The notes: generated by a model from the letters alone, not told the origin. Numbered from the stretch's first letter, positions 38,693 through 47,987 are shown. The stretch is DNA of 64,000 bases from Gemmatimonadota bacterium (GCA_026387935.1 JAPLKU010000011.1:1-64000), one strand, 5' to 3'. Made by a program: numbers and translations.

Positions 38693-39453
38693 TGCTGCTG
38701 CTGTGCAGCAATGACGATGGCATCCTCGCGCCTGGCCTGGTCTGCCTCGAGCAGGCCGCCCGTGCGCTCGGTGATGTGTTCGTGGTGGCACCGGATCGTG
38801 AACAAAGCGCGACGAGTCATTCGTTGACGCTCCATCATCCACTTCGGCCGGTGCAGCTGAGTGAACACCGGTGGCAAGTGGACGGCACACCGACCGACTG
38901 CGTGATGCTCGCAATTGAAGCGTTGATGCCCACGCGTCCGGACTTTGTCCTGAGCGGCGTGAACCATGGCCCGAACATGGGCGAGGACGTCCTCTATTCC
39001 GGCACCGTGGCTGCTGCCATGGAAGGCCTCGCGCTCGGCATTCCCGCTATCGCGGTGAGCTATGCGGGCCGAGACTTTCACACGGTTGGTGTATCGCTCG
39101 ACCAATACGTCGAACCGTTGGCGAAACTGTTTCGGCACATCACCGCATTGCCTGCGTTTCCGCAACACACGCTCCTGAATGTGAATATCCCGCCGATCCC
39201 CGCTGCTGAGATTAAGGGCGTCCGACTCACGCGACTCGGGCGGCGCGTGTTTTCGGATTCCATCGCGAAGATGAAGGACCCGTGGGGTCGTCCGATCTAT
39301 TGGATCGGGGGCGGATCGGTGACGTGGAGCGCCGGAGAAGGGACCGACGTCGATGCCGTGCGTGAGGGCTACGTCTCCATTACTCCCTTGCACCTCGACA
39401 TCACGAACGAAGCCAGACTCACGGATTCGGAGAGCTGGTGGATAGCCCCGTAG
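38692..39453 (+). CDS. surE: 5'/3'-nucleotidase SurE
   Basis: SurE is a metal-dependent nucleoside monophosphate phosphatase linked to stationary-phase survival. The 253-residue product opens with LLLCSNDDGILAPGL (the DD metal site). It has APDREQSATSHSLT near residues 33-46 and the SGVNHGPNMGEDVLYSGTVAAA motif near ~85-105. Length matches. It is followed by pcm with a 16-base overlap, the same surE-pcm pair as in E. coli. Confidence 0.95.
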   Translation: MLLLCSNDDGILAPGLVCLEQAARALGDVFVVAPDREQSATSHSLTLHHPLRPVQLSEHRWQVDGTPTDCVMLAIEALMPTRPDFVLSGVNHGPNMGEDVLYSGTVAAAMEGLALGIPAIAVSYAGRDFHTVGVSLDQYVEPLAKLFRHITALPAFPQHTLLNVNIPPIPAAEIKGVRLTRLGRRVFSDSIAKMKDPWGRPIYWIGGGSVTWSAGEGTDVDAVREGYVSITPLHLDITNEARLTDSESWWIAP

Positions 39454-40103
39454 CCGTGGCGACGCCACAATTCACCGGGGCACGACGGCGGCTCGTCGAG
39501 GAACTCCGCCTGAAGGGTATCGCCGACGCTTCGGTGCTGAAGGCGTTTGAACTCACGGCACGGCATGCGTTCGTTCCGAGTGGTGTGCGGCATCGGGCGT
39601 ATGAGGATGCCGCGCTGTTGATCGGAAGCGGGCAGACCATCAGCCAGCCTTTCGTCCATGCGCGATCGCTCGAGTTGCTCAAGCTGACGGGCGCGGAGCG
39701 TGTGCTCGAGATCGGTACCGGCTCCGGTTACCAGACCGTGCTGCTCTCGCATCTCGTGCAGCGGGTGTACAGCGTCGAGCGGATCGCCGCGCTGCACGAA
39801 CGCGCAGCCGAGGCGGTGAAGGCGGCCGGCGCATCGAACGTGGATCTGACCTGTTCGGACGGGACCGCCGGTTGGCCAGAGCACGCACCGTACGACGCGA
39901 TTCTTGTCAGTGCAGGGGCACCGGAGATTCCGCAGCCGTTGCTCGACCAGCTTTCTGAAGGTGGGCGCTTGATCACCCCAGTCGGCGACCGAGAGATGCA
40001 GCGCCTCGTGCTGGTGACCCGACACGGCGCACGTTTTGATCGGCAGACCTTTGATCCCGTTCGGTTTGTGCCCCTCGTCGGAGAACATGGATGGGACGCA
40101 TGA
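39438..40103 (+). CDS. pcm: Protein-L-isoaspartate O-methyltransferase
   Basis: Pcm repairs isoaspartyl residues in aged proteins using SAM. The 221-residue product has the substrate motif GSGQTISQPFVHA (residues ~56-68), SAM motif I VLEIGTGSGYQT (~86-97), and a later VSAGAPEIPQPLLDQL segment. GTG 39438 overlaps surE; GTG 39456 is an in-frame alternative just after the surE stop. The pairing with surE fits a repair/survival operon. Confidence 0.94.
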   Translation: MDSPVAVATPQFTGARRRLVEELRLKGIADASVLKAFELTARHAFVPSGVRHRAYEDAALLIGSGQTISQPFVHARSLELLKLTGAERVLEIGTGSGYQTVLLSHLVQRVYSVERIAALHERAAEAVKAAGASNVDLTCSDGTAGWPEHAPYDAILVSAGAPEIPQPLLDQLSEGGRLITPVGDREMQRLVLVTRHGARFDRQTFDPVRFVPLVGEHGWDA

Positions 40104-40384
40104 CAGAGAATCCCGCATTCGCCGTGACCGTCGTTGGCAAGGTGCAGGGCGTTGGCTTTCGCACGTTTGCCCAAGAGGCGGCGACTCGGCTCAAGGTCAC
40201 CGGTTGGGTCGCGAACCTGCGTGACGGATCGCTCGCCGTTGAGGTGGTCGGTCCGGCGATTGCCGTCGTAGAGTTCATCGCGGCACTGCGCGCCGGTCCA
40301 CCAGGATCGGTCGTCGGCGACCTGCGCGCGACACCGATCAATGCGGCACGTGTTGGACTGACCGGATTTACCATTCGCGAATGA
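40100..40384 (+). CDS. Acylphosphatase
   Basis: This small 94-residue enzyme hydrolyses acyl phosphates. The catalytic motif GKVQGVGFRTFAQ holds the active arginine, and WVANLRDGSLAVEV holds the active asparagine. ATG 40100 overlaps the pcm stop in ATGA and is preferred to ATG 40091. The stop overlaps apt. Confidence 0.93.
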   Translation: MTENPAFAVTVVGKVQGVGFRTFAQEAATRLKVTGWVANLRDGSLAVEVVGPAIAVVEFIAALRAGPPGSVVGDLRATPINAARVGLTGFTIRE

Positions 40385-40929
40385 TTGATCCCGCTGCGAA
40401 TACCGCTGCCGTGGCGGCTGCTGCGCGGGCAGCAGTTCGCGACGTCCCGGATTTTCCCAAGCCGGGAGTCCTCTTCAAGGACATCACTCCGCTACTGGCG
40501 AACGAGGCACTTTTTCGATCCGTGACCGGGGCCCTCGGCGCTCCATTCGCGGCCGATCGCATTTCGCTCGTAGTCGGCGTCGAGAGTCGCGGCTTCCTTT
40601 TCGGGGCGCCGGTCGCTCAGGCGCTGCGCGCCGGTTTTGTACCGGTGCGAAAGCCGGGGAAGCTTCCTCCCGCCACGATTCGAGAGGAGTACACCCTGGA
40701 ATACGGCACTGACGCGCTCGAAGTCCACGCCGATGCGATTCGGCCTGGTGCCAATGTGCTCATCGTGGACGATGTCCTCGCCACCGGCGGCACGGCGGCC
40801 GCGACGTGCAAATTGGTGGAACGGGCAGGCGGGCGAATCGTTGCATGCGTCTTTGTGATCGAACTCGCCGCGCTCGGCGGAAGGGCCAGGCTCGGCGAAC
40901 GCCCTGTGTGGTCGCTGATCGTATACTAG
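40381..40929 (+). CDS. apt: Adenine phosphoribosyltransferase
   Basis: Apt salvages adenine to AMP using PRPP. The 182-residue product has the opening DVPDFPKPGVLFKDITPLL, the VVGVESRGFLFGAPVA loop near residues 60-75, and the PRPP-binding motif VLIVDDVLATGGTAAA near ~124-139. Length fits. ATG 40381 overlaps the acylphosphatase stop. A -10-like TATACT near its end probably serves the tRNA downstream. Confidence 0.96.
   Translation: MIDPAANTAAVAAAARAAVRDVPDFPKPGVLFKDITPLLANEALFRSVTGALGAPFAADRISLVVGVESRGFLFGAPVAQALRAGFVPVRKPGKLPPATIREEYTLEYGTDALEVHADAIRPGANVLIVDDVLATGGTAAATCKLVERAGGRIVACVFVIELAALGGRARLGERPVWSLIVY
40922..40927 (+). promoter_or_regulatory. -10-like TATACT before tRNA-Arg
   Basis: A perfect-looking TATACT overlaps the last codons of apt, 45 bases before the tRNA. 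No -35 match is visible 17 bases upstream. It may drive the tRNA. Confidence 0.4.
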
Positions 40930-40972
40930 GCGACTACCCAGTTGGCGGCGGGATGAATACCGTTCAACGCAC

Positions 40973-41046
<74 letters not shown>

Positions 41047-41132
41047 CTTCCAGTTCGTTTGACGGCCGTCCCGACGCTCCCCATGAGGGGCTCCGGCGGT
41101 TATTTTCAGTACTCTCAGGAGAAAAATCATAT

Positions 41133-41795
41133 ATGGGTACGTCAGCTTCGGCTCCGTCGCCGGAAAACCAGTTCGACGCGGAAGCCATGAAGGATTGGAT
41201 TGTCCAGCGCGCCAAGCCGCTTTCAGCTGCCGGAGGCGTGGCGGTTGTCGCGGTTGCCGCGTTCCTGTTCTGGCAGCAGTCCAACCGAATCAAGAATGAG
41301 CGTGCCGAAACCGCGCTGCTCGGCGCCCAGACGGCCTTCTATCAAGGCAATACGGCGTTGGCGAAGTCCGACCTCGAAAAGGTCGTGACTCGTTATCCGG
41401 GCACTGACGGCGCCACCCAGGCAACCATGCTGCTGGCCACGATCAGCTATGGCGATGGCAAGTATGACGACGGCATCAAGTCACTGGCTGCGGCCCTGGG
41501 CAGCGCGTCCTCCCACTTCGCGCCCGGCCTTGAAGAGCTCATTGCGGCTGGTCACGCCGACGCCAAACGGTATGGCGACGCTGCGACGCACTACCTGAAA
41601 GCCGCCGACCGTACGCCATTTCCGGCCGACAAGGACATTTACAAGGCCGAGGCCGCCCGCTCGTACTCAATGGGCGGTAAGTCCGCAGAGGCCCGAAAAA
41701 TCTGGGCCGAACTGGCCGCGAACATGGAGTCGCCGGTTCTGAACGAAGCAAAGGTCCGCCTCGGCGAGCTCGACGCGAAGGTCGCATCGAAGTAG
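41133..41795 (+). CDS. YfgM-like membrane-anchored TPR protein
   Basis: This 220-residue protein has a short cytoplasmic N-terminus, one transmembrane helix (residues ~32-49, LSAAGGVAVVAVAAFLFW) and a periplasmic helical region of tetratricopeptide-type repeats (~60-215). This is the YfgM layout; YfgM works with PpiD near SecYEG in E. coli. The AGGAG site lies 11 bases before ATG 41133. It is the last + strand gene before the convergent boundary and stands alone behind the tRNA. Function is inferred from topology only. Confidence 0.75.
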   Translation: MGTSASAPSPENQFDAEAMKDWIVQRAKPLSAAGGVAVVAVAAFLFWQQSNRIKNERAETALLGAQTAFYQGNTALAKSDLEKVVTRYPGTDGATQATMLLATISYGDGKYDDGIKSLAAALGSASSHFAPGLEELIAAGHADAKRYGDAATHYLKAADRTPFPADKDIYKAEAARSYSMGGKSAEARKIWAELAANMESPVLNEAKVRLGELDAKVASK

Positions 41796-41824
41796 TCTGA
41801 ACAACGCGGTAAGTAGTTGATGGA

Positions 41825-41868
41825 GAACGGGATAGATGCGAGTTCTTTCGCATCTATCCCGTTCTTTA
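41825..41868 (+). terminator. Strong Rho-independent terminator at the convergent boundary
   Basis: A perfect 17-bp stem GAACGGGATAGATGCGA (41825-41841) pairs with TCGCATCTATCCCGTTC (41848-41864) across a 6-base loop. TTTATA follows. On the - strand the stem is followed by TCCATC, so it works best for the + strand. Confidence 0.9.
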
Positions 41869-41915
41869 TACTACGTATAATATGTATTATGTAAAGTAGA
41901 TTGAGGCAATGGTGT
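41865..41915. other. AT-rich patch with inverted repeat ATAATA-TG-TATTAT
   Basis: About 50 bases between the terminator and dapF are markedly AT-rich in an otherwise GC-rich window. They include ATAATA (41877-41882) and TATTAT (41885-41890). I see no gene. The patch lies downstream of both convergent transcripts. Confidence 0.6.
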
Positions 41916-41923
41916 GGAGAACG

Positions 41924-42751
41924 TCAGAGCTCAGCGATCTCCCCTGAATAAACCAATCGACCCTCGCCTTTCAGCGACGGGTGCAGTTCGGATCCCGCAT
42001 GCCGGATGGAGGCCGTCAGTATGCGGCCTGACGTGGTGAGTAGCTCGACTGGCGGCTTGGCTAGCCCCCAGGCCTCGAGTACCGCTGCTGAGGCCACTGA
42101 CCCGGTCCCGCAGGCCAAGGTTTCGCCCTCGACTCCTCGCTCGAATGTCCGCATGCGCCAGCGGACGCCGACCGGTGAGAGGAAGTTCACGTTGGCTCCG
42201 GCTGCCAGGCTGGGATGGCCGCGGAGTTCGGCGCCACGTCGCATGAGGTCGACCGAATCGGCATTTTCGACGAGGACGACCAGGTGCGGGACGCCCGTAT
42301 TGATGAATCCGATCTTGGCCTCACCGGGTTCGCGCGCGATTCCGGCGTCAGGTTTCAAGCCGTGGGCTGGCTGAAGATCGATCTCGGCTTCATCCGCAAC
42401 AAGCCGGCCCGAAATCAGGCCCGCATCAGTCGCGAAGCGGAATCCATCCGCCTTGGCAAGGCCGAGCTGGACGGCCAGCCGGGAGCTGCAGAGCGACGCG
42501 TTCCCGCAAAGCTCGCCACGGCTCCCATCTCGGTTGAAGTAACGGATGCTAAACTCTTGTGCCACAGCGGGTTCGATCACTACGACCCCGTCTGCTCCAA
42601 TTCCCTCTGTCCTGGAGCACAGGCGGCCGATCGCCTCGGGAGTCTCGAGCGCGGCCACTCCGGGTGTCCTGCCGTCGAGAAACACGAAGTCATTGCCGGA
42701 GCCAGACATTTTCCAGAACTTGCGGCCCTTTGCCAGGTCAGCCGAACGCAT
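41924..42751 (-). CDS. dapF: Diaminopimelate epimerase
   Basis: DapF converts LL- to meso-diaminopimelate for lysine and peptidoglycan. The 275-residue product has two lobes, each with a catalytic cysteine: ELCGNASLC near residues 82-90 and TLACGTGSVASA near ~213-224. KMSGSGNDFVFLD near the N-terminus is typical. The first motif differs from the usual CGNGxRC, but the cysteine is kept. It is the last gene of the long - strand run and ends ~50 bases from the AT-rich patch. Confidence 0.9.
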   Translation of the reverse strand: MRSADLAKGRKFWKMSGSGNDFVFLDGRTPGVAALETPEAIGRLCSRTEGIGADGVVVIEPAVAQEFSIRYFNRDGSRGELCGNASLCSSRLAVQLGLAKADGFRFATDAGLISGRLVADEAEIDLQPAHGLKPDAGIAREPGEAKIGFINTGVPHLVVLVENADSVDLMRRGAELRGHPSLAAGANVNFLSPVGVRWRMRTFERGVEGETLACGTGSVASAAVLEAWGLAKPPVELLTTSGRILTASIRHAGSELHPSLKGEGRLVYSGEIAEL

Positions 42752-42758
42752 GGTTGAC

Positions 42759-43481
42759 CTAGAGCCTTCCGGTCAGTGCCCAGAGGCGCAAACGCCAGAC
42801 CATCCAGATCGCCTCGCGTACAATGCCCTTGTTCATCTTGCTCGTGCCGTGCGTGCGATCGGAGAAGACGATCGGAATCTCCTTCCCCGTGAAGCCTTTC
42901 CGGAACGCGCGGAAGCTCATTTCGATCTGAAAGGCGTAGCCATTCGATCGTACATCATCGAGATCGATAGCGAGCAGTACGCGCCGGTGAAAGCACTTGA
43001 AGCCGCCCGTCGCGTCCCAAAGGGTGAGGCCGGTCACCCAGCGCGCGTAGACGTTCGCGAAATAGCTCAGCATCAGCCGCGACATCGGCCAATCCACGAC
43101 GGTCACGTTGCCGTCCAGATAGCGCGATCCGAGGACGAAATCGACGTCCTGGGCAGCTTCGATGAACTTCGGGATGTGCGCCGGATCGTGCGAAAAATCA
43201 GCGTCCATCTCCATGATGTATTCGTAGTCTCGCGTCAGCGCCCAGCGGAATCCATCCCGGTAGGCGGTGCCGAGCCCCATCTTGCCGGCGCGTCGGAGCA
43301 GATGAACGCGGCGGTTTTGCGTGGCAAGGTCTGCAACGATGTCCCCCGTTCCATCTGGGGAGTTGTCGTCGACCACGAGAATGTCCGCGCGGGCATCGGC
43401 GACCATCACGGCATCGATGATCGCGCGGATATTCTCTTTTTCGTTGTACGTCGGGACTATGACGATTGTTCTTTCCGACAT
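42759..43481 (-). CDS. Polyprenol monophosphomannose synthase-like glycosyltransferase (GT2)
   Basis: This 240-residue enzyme resembles dolichol/polyprenol-phosphate mannosyltransferase. Motifs are VIVPTYNEKENI (residues ~6-17), VVDDNSPDGT (~36-45), MEMDADFSHDP with the metal-binding DxD (~90-100) and GSRYLDG (~118). There is no C-terminal membrane helix, as in the soluble DPM1 type. It would load a sugar, likely mannose, onto polyprenyl phosphate for GT-C enzymes. The start overlaps the YfhO-like gene stop by one base, and YfhO is a GT-C family that uses such donors. Confidence 0.9.
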   Translation of the reverse strand: MSERTIVIVPTYNEKENIRAIIDAVMVADARADILVVDDNSPDGTGDIVADLATQNRRVHLLRRAGKMGLGTAYRDGFRWALTRDYEYIMEMDADFSHDPAHIPKFIEAAQDVDFVLGSRYLDGNVTVVDWPMSRLMLSYFANVYARWVTGLTLWDATGGFKCFHRRVLLAIDLDDVRSNGYAFQIEMSFRAFRKGFTGKEIPIVFSDRTHGTSKMNKGIVREAIWMVWRLRLWALTGRL

Positions 43482-45907
43482 CAGGCGGCCCTGCCCAGTG
43501 CCAGCGCGTCCTCTGCAGCGTTGCGCTTCCCGCCCGGCGGACTGTCAAACGGAATGAGTCCAGCGGCCGTTGCAACGAGCGCAATCAGTACCGCGATGAT
43601 CGTGATCAGCCTGCCGCGCTCATACATAGGGCTCGTGAATGAGAGTTCGATGGACTTCGCGCCGGCGGGGAGCGGCACGCCGATCAAAACGAGATCGGTG
43701 CGTTCGATCTCAACGGGCTTGCCGTCCACTGTCGCGCTCCAGCCTGGGTAGTAGTTCTCGGAGACGACAAGCGCCGATCCTGCGGGCGCTGGCTCGCTAA
43801 GCGTGAGTGAAATGCGGCCGGGCTCGTACTTCGTGGTTTCGACCGACAGGTTCAGTGGCGTTGGAATCGTGGTCAATGTGACGCCGGTCAACTTGGACGA
43901 CGGATCGACGAGCGCAAAACTGCGGGCCGGGAAGTTCGGCGCTCGCACCGCTTCTGCGATTGACTGGTCCGCGTATTTCGCGATCGCTGGCGCGACCCAG
44001 GCGAAGCGATTGTCGCCCGGCAACTCATACAGTGTCACGAGTGTTCCTGCGGCATTTGCGACAGGTCCGACGACCTTCTTTGCGCCAGGGATTGGGAGCG
44101 AATCGTTGTTGACCAGTAGATACTTGGTGTTCGTGAGCGCCCAGGTCGTTGGATTGAACATCATTTCATCGGCCTGGAACACCTGGTAGCGACCAATCTC
44201 GTTGCCGTGGTAGCCATAGGTGACGCGAATGCCATGCGCCATCAACCCGTCCCAGTGCAGCATCGGGTCCTGTGGACTCGAGGGACGGCTGCCGTCGGCC
44301 TCGGCAATCACCCGGAACGGCCCCTTCTGCTTCTTGAGGTACTCGATGGCCGGATCGGTCGCGAACAGCTTGGCGGCAGGCGGAACTGAGCCCCAGTACC
44401 GGCGCTCGATCGTCCAGAGGTCGGCCGCGCAGAGCAACGCGAGCGCAGCGCCGGCCTGCCACCCTTTGAGCTTGCCGTGAGCGATAGCCATCAAGACGCC
44501 CGCCGCAGCCGCCACAAACAACAGGGAGCGAACTGCGCCGAGCTGGAGCGCCCCTGCCCCGGCGTCAATACGATCCACGAGCCGTACGTCCTGCAATAAT
44601 GAGTGCGCGATTGTCGAGAATGCGCCAGCGAATGCGAGCACCGTGATCACGCCTGCTGCGATGAGCCAACCCGTGACGTACCTGCGTGAAATCAGTTTCT
44701 CGAGTGCGCGCTCCGTGCCGATTGCCGCCAGTACGGCAATCGCAAACGCCGTCATGAAGAAGATCGTGCTCGGGGCGCGGAAGAACTTCGCGCCCGGCAC
44801 GATGGCGTAGATGAGTTGATACAGAGGTGTTGACCCGCCGAACGCCCAGAGCAGCGAACCGATGGTCACGGCAAGCCAGAACCGAATCAGGCGGCGCCGT
44901 GCATCCGTTGTCGCTGAGCCGAAGGCTGCCCCGGCCAGCATGAGCACCGCAACGCCGACATACTCACTGTGGAAGTGAATCAGGTTGCGGCCCCAGTACT
45001 GGTCAAGAATGCCGGAGAACTGCGGCAGGTACAGATTGAACAGTTCTTCAATAGGGAACGAGAACGATGTGGCGAAGGCGTAATCCTTCCCTCCTGCACG
45101 CGGCGACCATGGCGTGTATTCCATGACGGGCACGTACTGAATCGCGCTGATGGCCATGCCGACGACAACAGCGCCGAAGGCGAGCCCAAGGCGAGAGATG
45201 GCTGCGTTACGCGGCAGCCGGTCATCTCCTGTTCCGCCAAACGCGAGAAAGAGTCCCCACGCCGCCGAACCAAGCAGCAGATATTGAAAGAGCTGCGGGT
45301 GCGGGGTGAGCGCGGCAAGGCCGGTGAGCAGCGCAAACGCGCCCCATGCCCAGCGCTTCCCGTCGCGAATACCCCAGGTGAGGACGATGAGTGCAACCGG
45401 GAACAGTGCATTCACAAACAACTTGCCGTCGTGCCCTGCCGAGAGGAGGGACGAGACAAACCCCGTCATCATGTACGCAACGCCTCCAACCAGCGCCCCG
45501 AAAAACGACAGACGCGCACCGATGCGGAGAAACGCATAGGTCGCGAGTCCACACAGGAAGAAATGTCCGATCATCCCCCACGACATCGCGACATCCACCG
45601 GCAGAATCAGGCGGAGCAGGAACGTCGGATAAAACATGTCGCCGTGCATGGCCGCGACATACGGCAGGCCACCCTGCAGGTAGGGATTCCAGAGCGGAAT
45701 AGAGCCATGCTCGCGGAAATACGTCGCGGCGAATTCGCGGAATGAGTACCCTGCCCTGAACTGATCGCTGTTCGCGTTGACGAGGAACTGGCCGGTGAGC
45801 GCCGGCCACGCCAGCGAGAGCGCGCACAGTGCATAAGCCAACGCCGCCCACGCTGAGGCAAAGCGGGGCGTGAAGTGCGTCGCGTTGGTGCTGGATTCTC
45901 GCGTCAT
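43481..45907 (-). CDS. YfhO-family integral membrane protein (putative GT-C glycosyltransferase)
   Basis: This 808-residue protein has about a dozen transmembrane helices in residues ~20-560 and a large C-terminal beta-rich domain that ends with another hydrophobic segment (~775-795). The first external loop carries NANSDQFRAGYSFREF, with an Asp in the place of the GT-C catalytic residue. YfhO proteins of Gram-positives move sugars from polyprenyl-phosphate to cell-surface polymers. Here the neighbours are two polyprenyl-sugar-type GT2s, a flippase-like protein and a GT4. The acceptor is unknown. Confidence 0.85.
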   Translation of the reverse strand: MTRESSTNATHFTPRFASAWAALAYALCALSLAWPALTGQFLVNANSDQFRAGYSFREFAATYFREHGSIPLWNPYLQGGLPYVAAMHGDMFYPTFLLRLILPVDVAMSWGMIGHFFLCGLATYAFLRIGARLSFFGALVGGVAYMMTGFVSSLLSAGHDGKLFVNALFPVALIVLTWGIRDGKRWAWGAFALLTGLAALTPHPQLFQYLLLGSAAWGLFLAFGGTGDDRLPRNAAISRLGLAFGAVVVGMAISAIQYVPVMEYTPWSPRAGGKDYAFATSFSFPIEELFNLYLPQFSGILDQYWGRNLIHFHSEYVGVAVLMLAGAAFGSATTDARRRLIRFWLAVTIGSLLWAFGGSTPLYQLIYAIVPGAKFFRAPSTIFFMTAFAIAVLAAIGTERALEKLISRRYVTGWLIAAGVITVLAFAGAFSTIAHSLLQDVRLVDRIDAGAGALQLGAVRSLLFVAAAAGVLMAIAHGKLKGWQAGAALALLCAADLWTIERRYWGSVPPAAKLFATDPAIEYLKKQKGPFRVIAEADGSRPSSPQDPMLHWDGLMAHGIRVTYGYHGNEIGRYQVFQADEMMFNPTTWALTNTKYLLVNNDSLPIPGAKKVVGPVANAAGTLVTLYELPGDNRFAWVAPAIAKYADQSIAEAVRAPNFPARSFALVDPSSKLTGVTLTTIPTPLNLSVETTKYEPGRISLTLSEPAPAGSALVVSENYYPGWSATVDGKPVEIERTDLVLIGVPLPAGAKSIELSFTSPMYERGRLITIIAVLIALVATAAGLIPFDSPPGGKRNAAEDALALGRAA

Positions 45908-46839
45908 GCCTTCGGAGCAGAGGATGGTGCGGCTTTAGTTCGCGATCGAATAATCAGGAACAGCACGCCGGGAAGCACTTCAAGGACCGTGAGCCAGAGC
46001 CGCGAGCCGATCACCACCAGCCACGCCTCGGCGCCGAATGCAATTCCGGACTGCGCCAGGAGTCGCTGCAGGACCTCCTCTCTGACTCCAAGGCCGCCCG
46101 GTGCAGGCAGAAACAGGAACCCTGCGAGATACGACACCGTGAAAGCTGCTGTCGAGCCGACAAGGTTGCCAGTTGCATGGCCGAGCAACGCAATGTGAAG
46201 CCAGCGGAACGCCAATCCATAGAGCAGCCAGGCCACCGCGCATCCGGCCGCTGCAATCCAGACGGCGCTATGCGGGAGCGGTGGAACACGAAGCTCCTTG
46301 CGAAGTAACGCTGACGCTACCGCGCCAGCCCGCGGCAGGATCCATGGCGCCGCAACGAGGCCGAGCACCGCGGCGGAAGTCGCCCACACGGCCCACCAAG
46401 GGGCACCGATTTCTTGTGCGCCGAGGGCGACCGCCACGGCGGCACCGGCGAGGATATTTACGATGGAGATCACCAGCGACGAGCCCACCGCCGCAACTGG
46501 CGACACGCCGACGCGTTGTGCCATCACTCCCATTGCCCCGATCTGCCAGACCTTTCCCGGTACGTACCGCCCAAGATTGGAGACGAACCAAATGCGTGCG
46601 GCATCCGCGAATCGCAGTTGCTCACCCCAGGCGCGCACCATGCGCTGCCAAGTCCAGATGAGTACGAGGTAGCTCAGCAACACCGTGCCCGCGGATGCGG
46701 CCAGAAGCGCGTAGTTCAGGTGCAGCTGCTGCGGCAGGCTGCGGAGCTCGGTCCACTGGTCGGCGATTCTCAGGCCAACAAACACCAACACGGCGATAAC
46801 CGCGAGTACCTGGATGGCGCGCCAAAGCGGACGCTTCAC
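45904..46839 (-). CDS. AglD/LPG-synthase-type transmembrane protein (flippase-like)
   Basis: This 311-residue protein has about seven to eight helices and the family motif FVSNLGRYVPGKVWQIGAM near residues 85-103, matching the lysylphosphatidylglycerol-synthase TM/AglD (UPF0104) family. Members are thought to flip lipid-linked compounds. It sits between the YfhO-like gene and a GT4 gene, with ATGA-type overlaps, so it may flip the lipid-linked sugar made by the cluster. This role is inferred. Confidence 0.82.
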   Translation of the reverse strand: MKRPLWRAIQVLAVIAVLVFVGLRIADQWTELRSLPQQLHLNYALLAASAGTVLLSYLVLIWTWQRMVRAWGEQLRFADAARIWFVSNLGRYVPGKVWQIGAMGVMAQRVGVSPVAAVGSSLVISIVNILAGAAVAVALGAQEIGAPWWAVWATSAAVLGLVAAPWILPRAGAVASALLRKELRVPPLPHSAVWIAAAGCAVAWLLYGLAFRWLHIALLGHATGNLVGSTAAFTVSYLAGFLFLPAPGGLGVREEVLQRLLAQSGIAFGAEAWLVVIGSRLWLTVLEVLPGVLFLIIRSRTKAAPSSAPKA

Positions 46840-47987
46840 TGTGCCATCGCCTCGCGATAGACCCGCAGGTACGCGGTCGCCGCCGTGGCTGGAGCAAAGC
46901 GGACCAGCATTTGGCGACGACCTTCTGCGCCCAATGCTCGAGCAGCGCTCGGTGCGCTGAGCAGCGCATTACAGGCGGTCGAGAGCTGCTCGACGGATCC
47001 CTCATCCACGAGGCGACCAGTGTTGCCGTCCGTGATGAGATCCGTGAGACCGCCCGATCGATACGCGACGACAGGTGTTTCTGAGAGCAGCGACTCAACG
47101 GCGACGAGTCCAAGCCCCTCTTCGCGCGACGGGATGACGACGGCAAATGCCGCGCGGTACATCGGCGCAACGGCAGCCTGCGCCAGATGCCCATGCCAAC
47201 GTACTCGGCCGTTTACTTGCAGCTCGCGCGCCAAGGATTCGAGTGCGACCCGGTCCGGACCGTCACCAACAATATCAAGCGTGACGTTGGCCGGGACGGT
47301 CTTCAGCGCCTGCAGTACATCGGCAACTCCTTTCTGCGAATTGAGTCGGCCGACAAAGAGGAGCGTGGGTTCTCTCTGATCTGCGCCGGGCGTAAAGAGT
47401 GCAACGTCCACGGGCATCGGTGCCACTCGCGCCTTGAGTCCCGGGGCGAGCGATTCGGCGATACGGGCCAGCCATGAGCTGACGGCGGTGAACGCGCGCG
47501 CGCGCCCGGATACAAATCGGAAGATCGCCGGTGCAACGTGCGACTTGGTCGCAAGGCGCAGATCACTGCCATGCGACGTGACGACGAGCGGCGTGATGCC
47601 GGCGCCGAAGGCGGCAGAGATACCGAGTGGAAACCACCAGTGCGCGTGCACGATGTCGGGTCGGAATTCATGCACTGCGCGGCCGATCGCCCTGCTACCG
47701 CAGATGATCAATCCGAGCAATGCCGCCTTCCCGGTGAGCGTCTGGCTGACCTGCTCTGCCATGGTGCCGGTGTAGGCGAGTGTCTCCCAAGCCCGCGGCG
47801 CATACCGGAAACGTTCCACGGTCACACCCTGAATAATGTCAGTGTGAGCAAGGCCAGGTGCCGAGGGCGCAAGTACCTTCACCACGCAACCGGCCGCGAC
47901 CAGTGCCGTGGCGAGACGAAGGATGAACTCCCCTGCCCCATCACCCTCGTATCGTGGAAACGAGTGTGTGACGAAAAGAACGCGCAT
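46836..47987 (-). CDS. Family 4 glycosyltransferase
   Basis: This 383-residue GT-B enzyme opens with VLFVTHSFPRYEGDGAGEF, a phrase common to GT4 enzymes acting on surface glycans. It has HAHWWFPLGISA near ~115 and the EX7E catalytic segment EEGLGLVAVE near ~290-300. VGDGPDR and SQKG motifs bind the nucleotide sugar. It is not the BshA type by its N-terminus. It lies 14 bases from the GT2 gene upstream and overlaps the flippase-like gene downstream. Sugar and acceptor are unknown. Confidence 0.88.
   Translation of the reverse strand: MRVLFVTHSFPRYEGDGAGEFILRLATALVAAGCVVKVLAPSAPGLAHTDIIQGVTVERFRYAPRAWETLAYTGTMAEQVSQTLTGKAALLGLIICGSRAIGRAVHEFRPDIVHAHWWFPLGISAAFGAGITPLVVTSHGSDLRLATKSHVAPAIFRFVSGRARAFTAVSSWLARIAESLAPGLKARVAPMPVDVALFTPGADQREPTLLFVGRLNSQKGVADVLQALKTVPANVTLDIVGDGPDRVALESLARELQVNGRVRWHGHLAQAAVAPMYRAAFAVVIPSREEGLGLVAVESLLSETPVVAYRSGGLTDLITDGNTGRLVDEGSVEQLSTACNALLSAPSAARALGAEGRRQMLVRFAPATAATAYLRVYREAMAQ

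Noticed and set aside
46836-47987. GT4 gene as bshA (partner of bshC)
   Set aside because: The N-terminus lacks the BshA opening and the context is a surface-sugar cluster.
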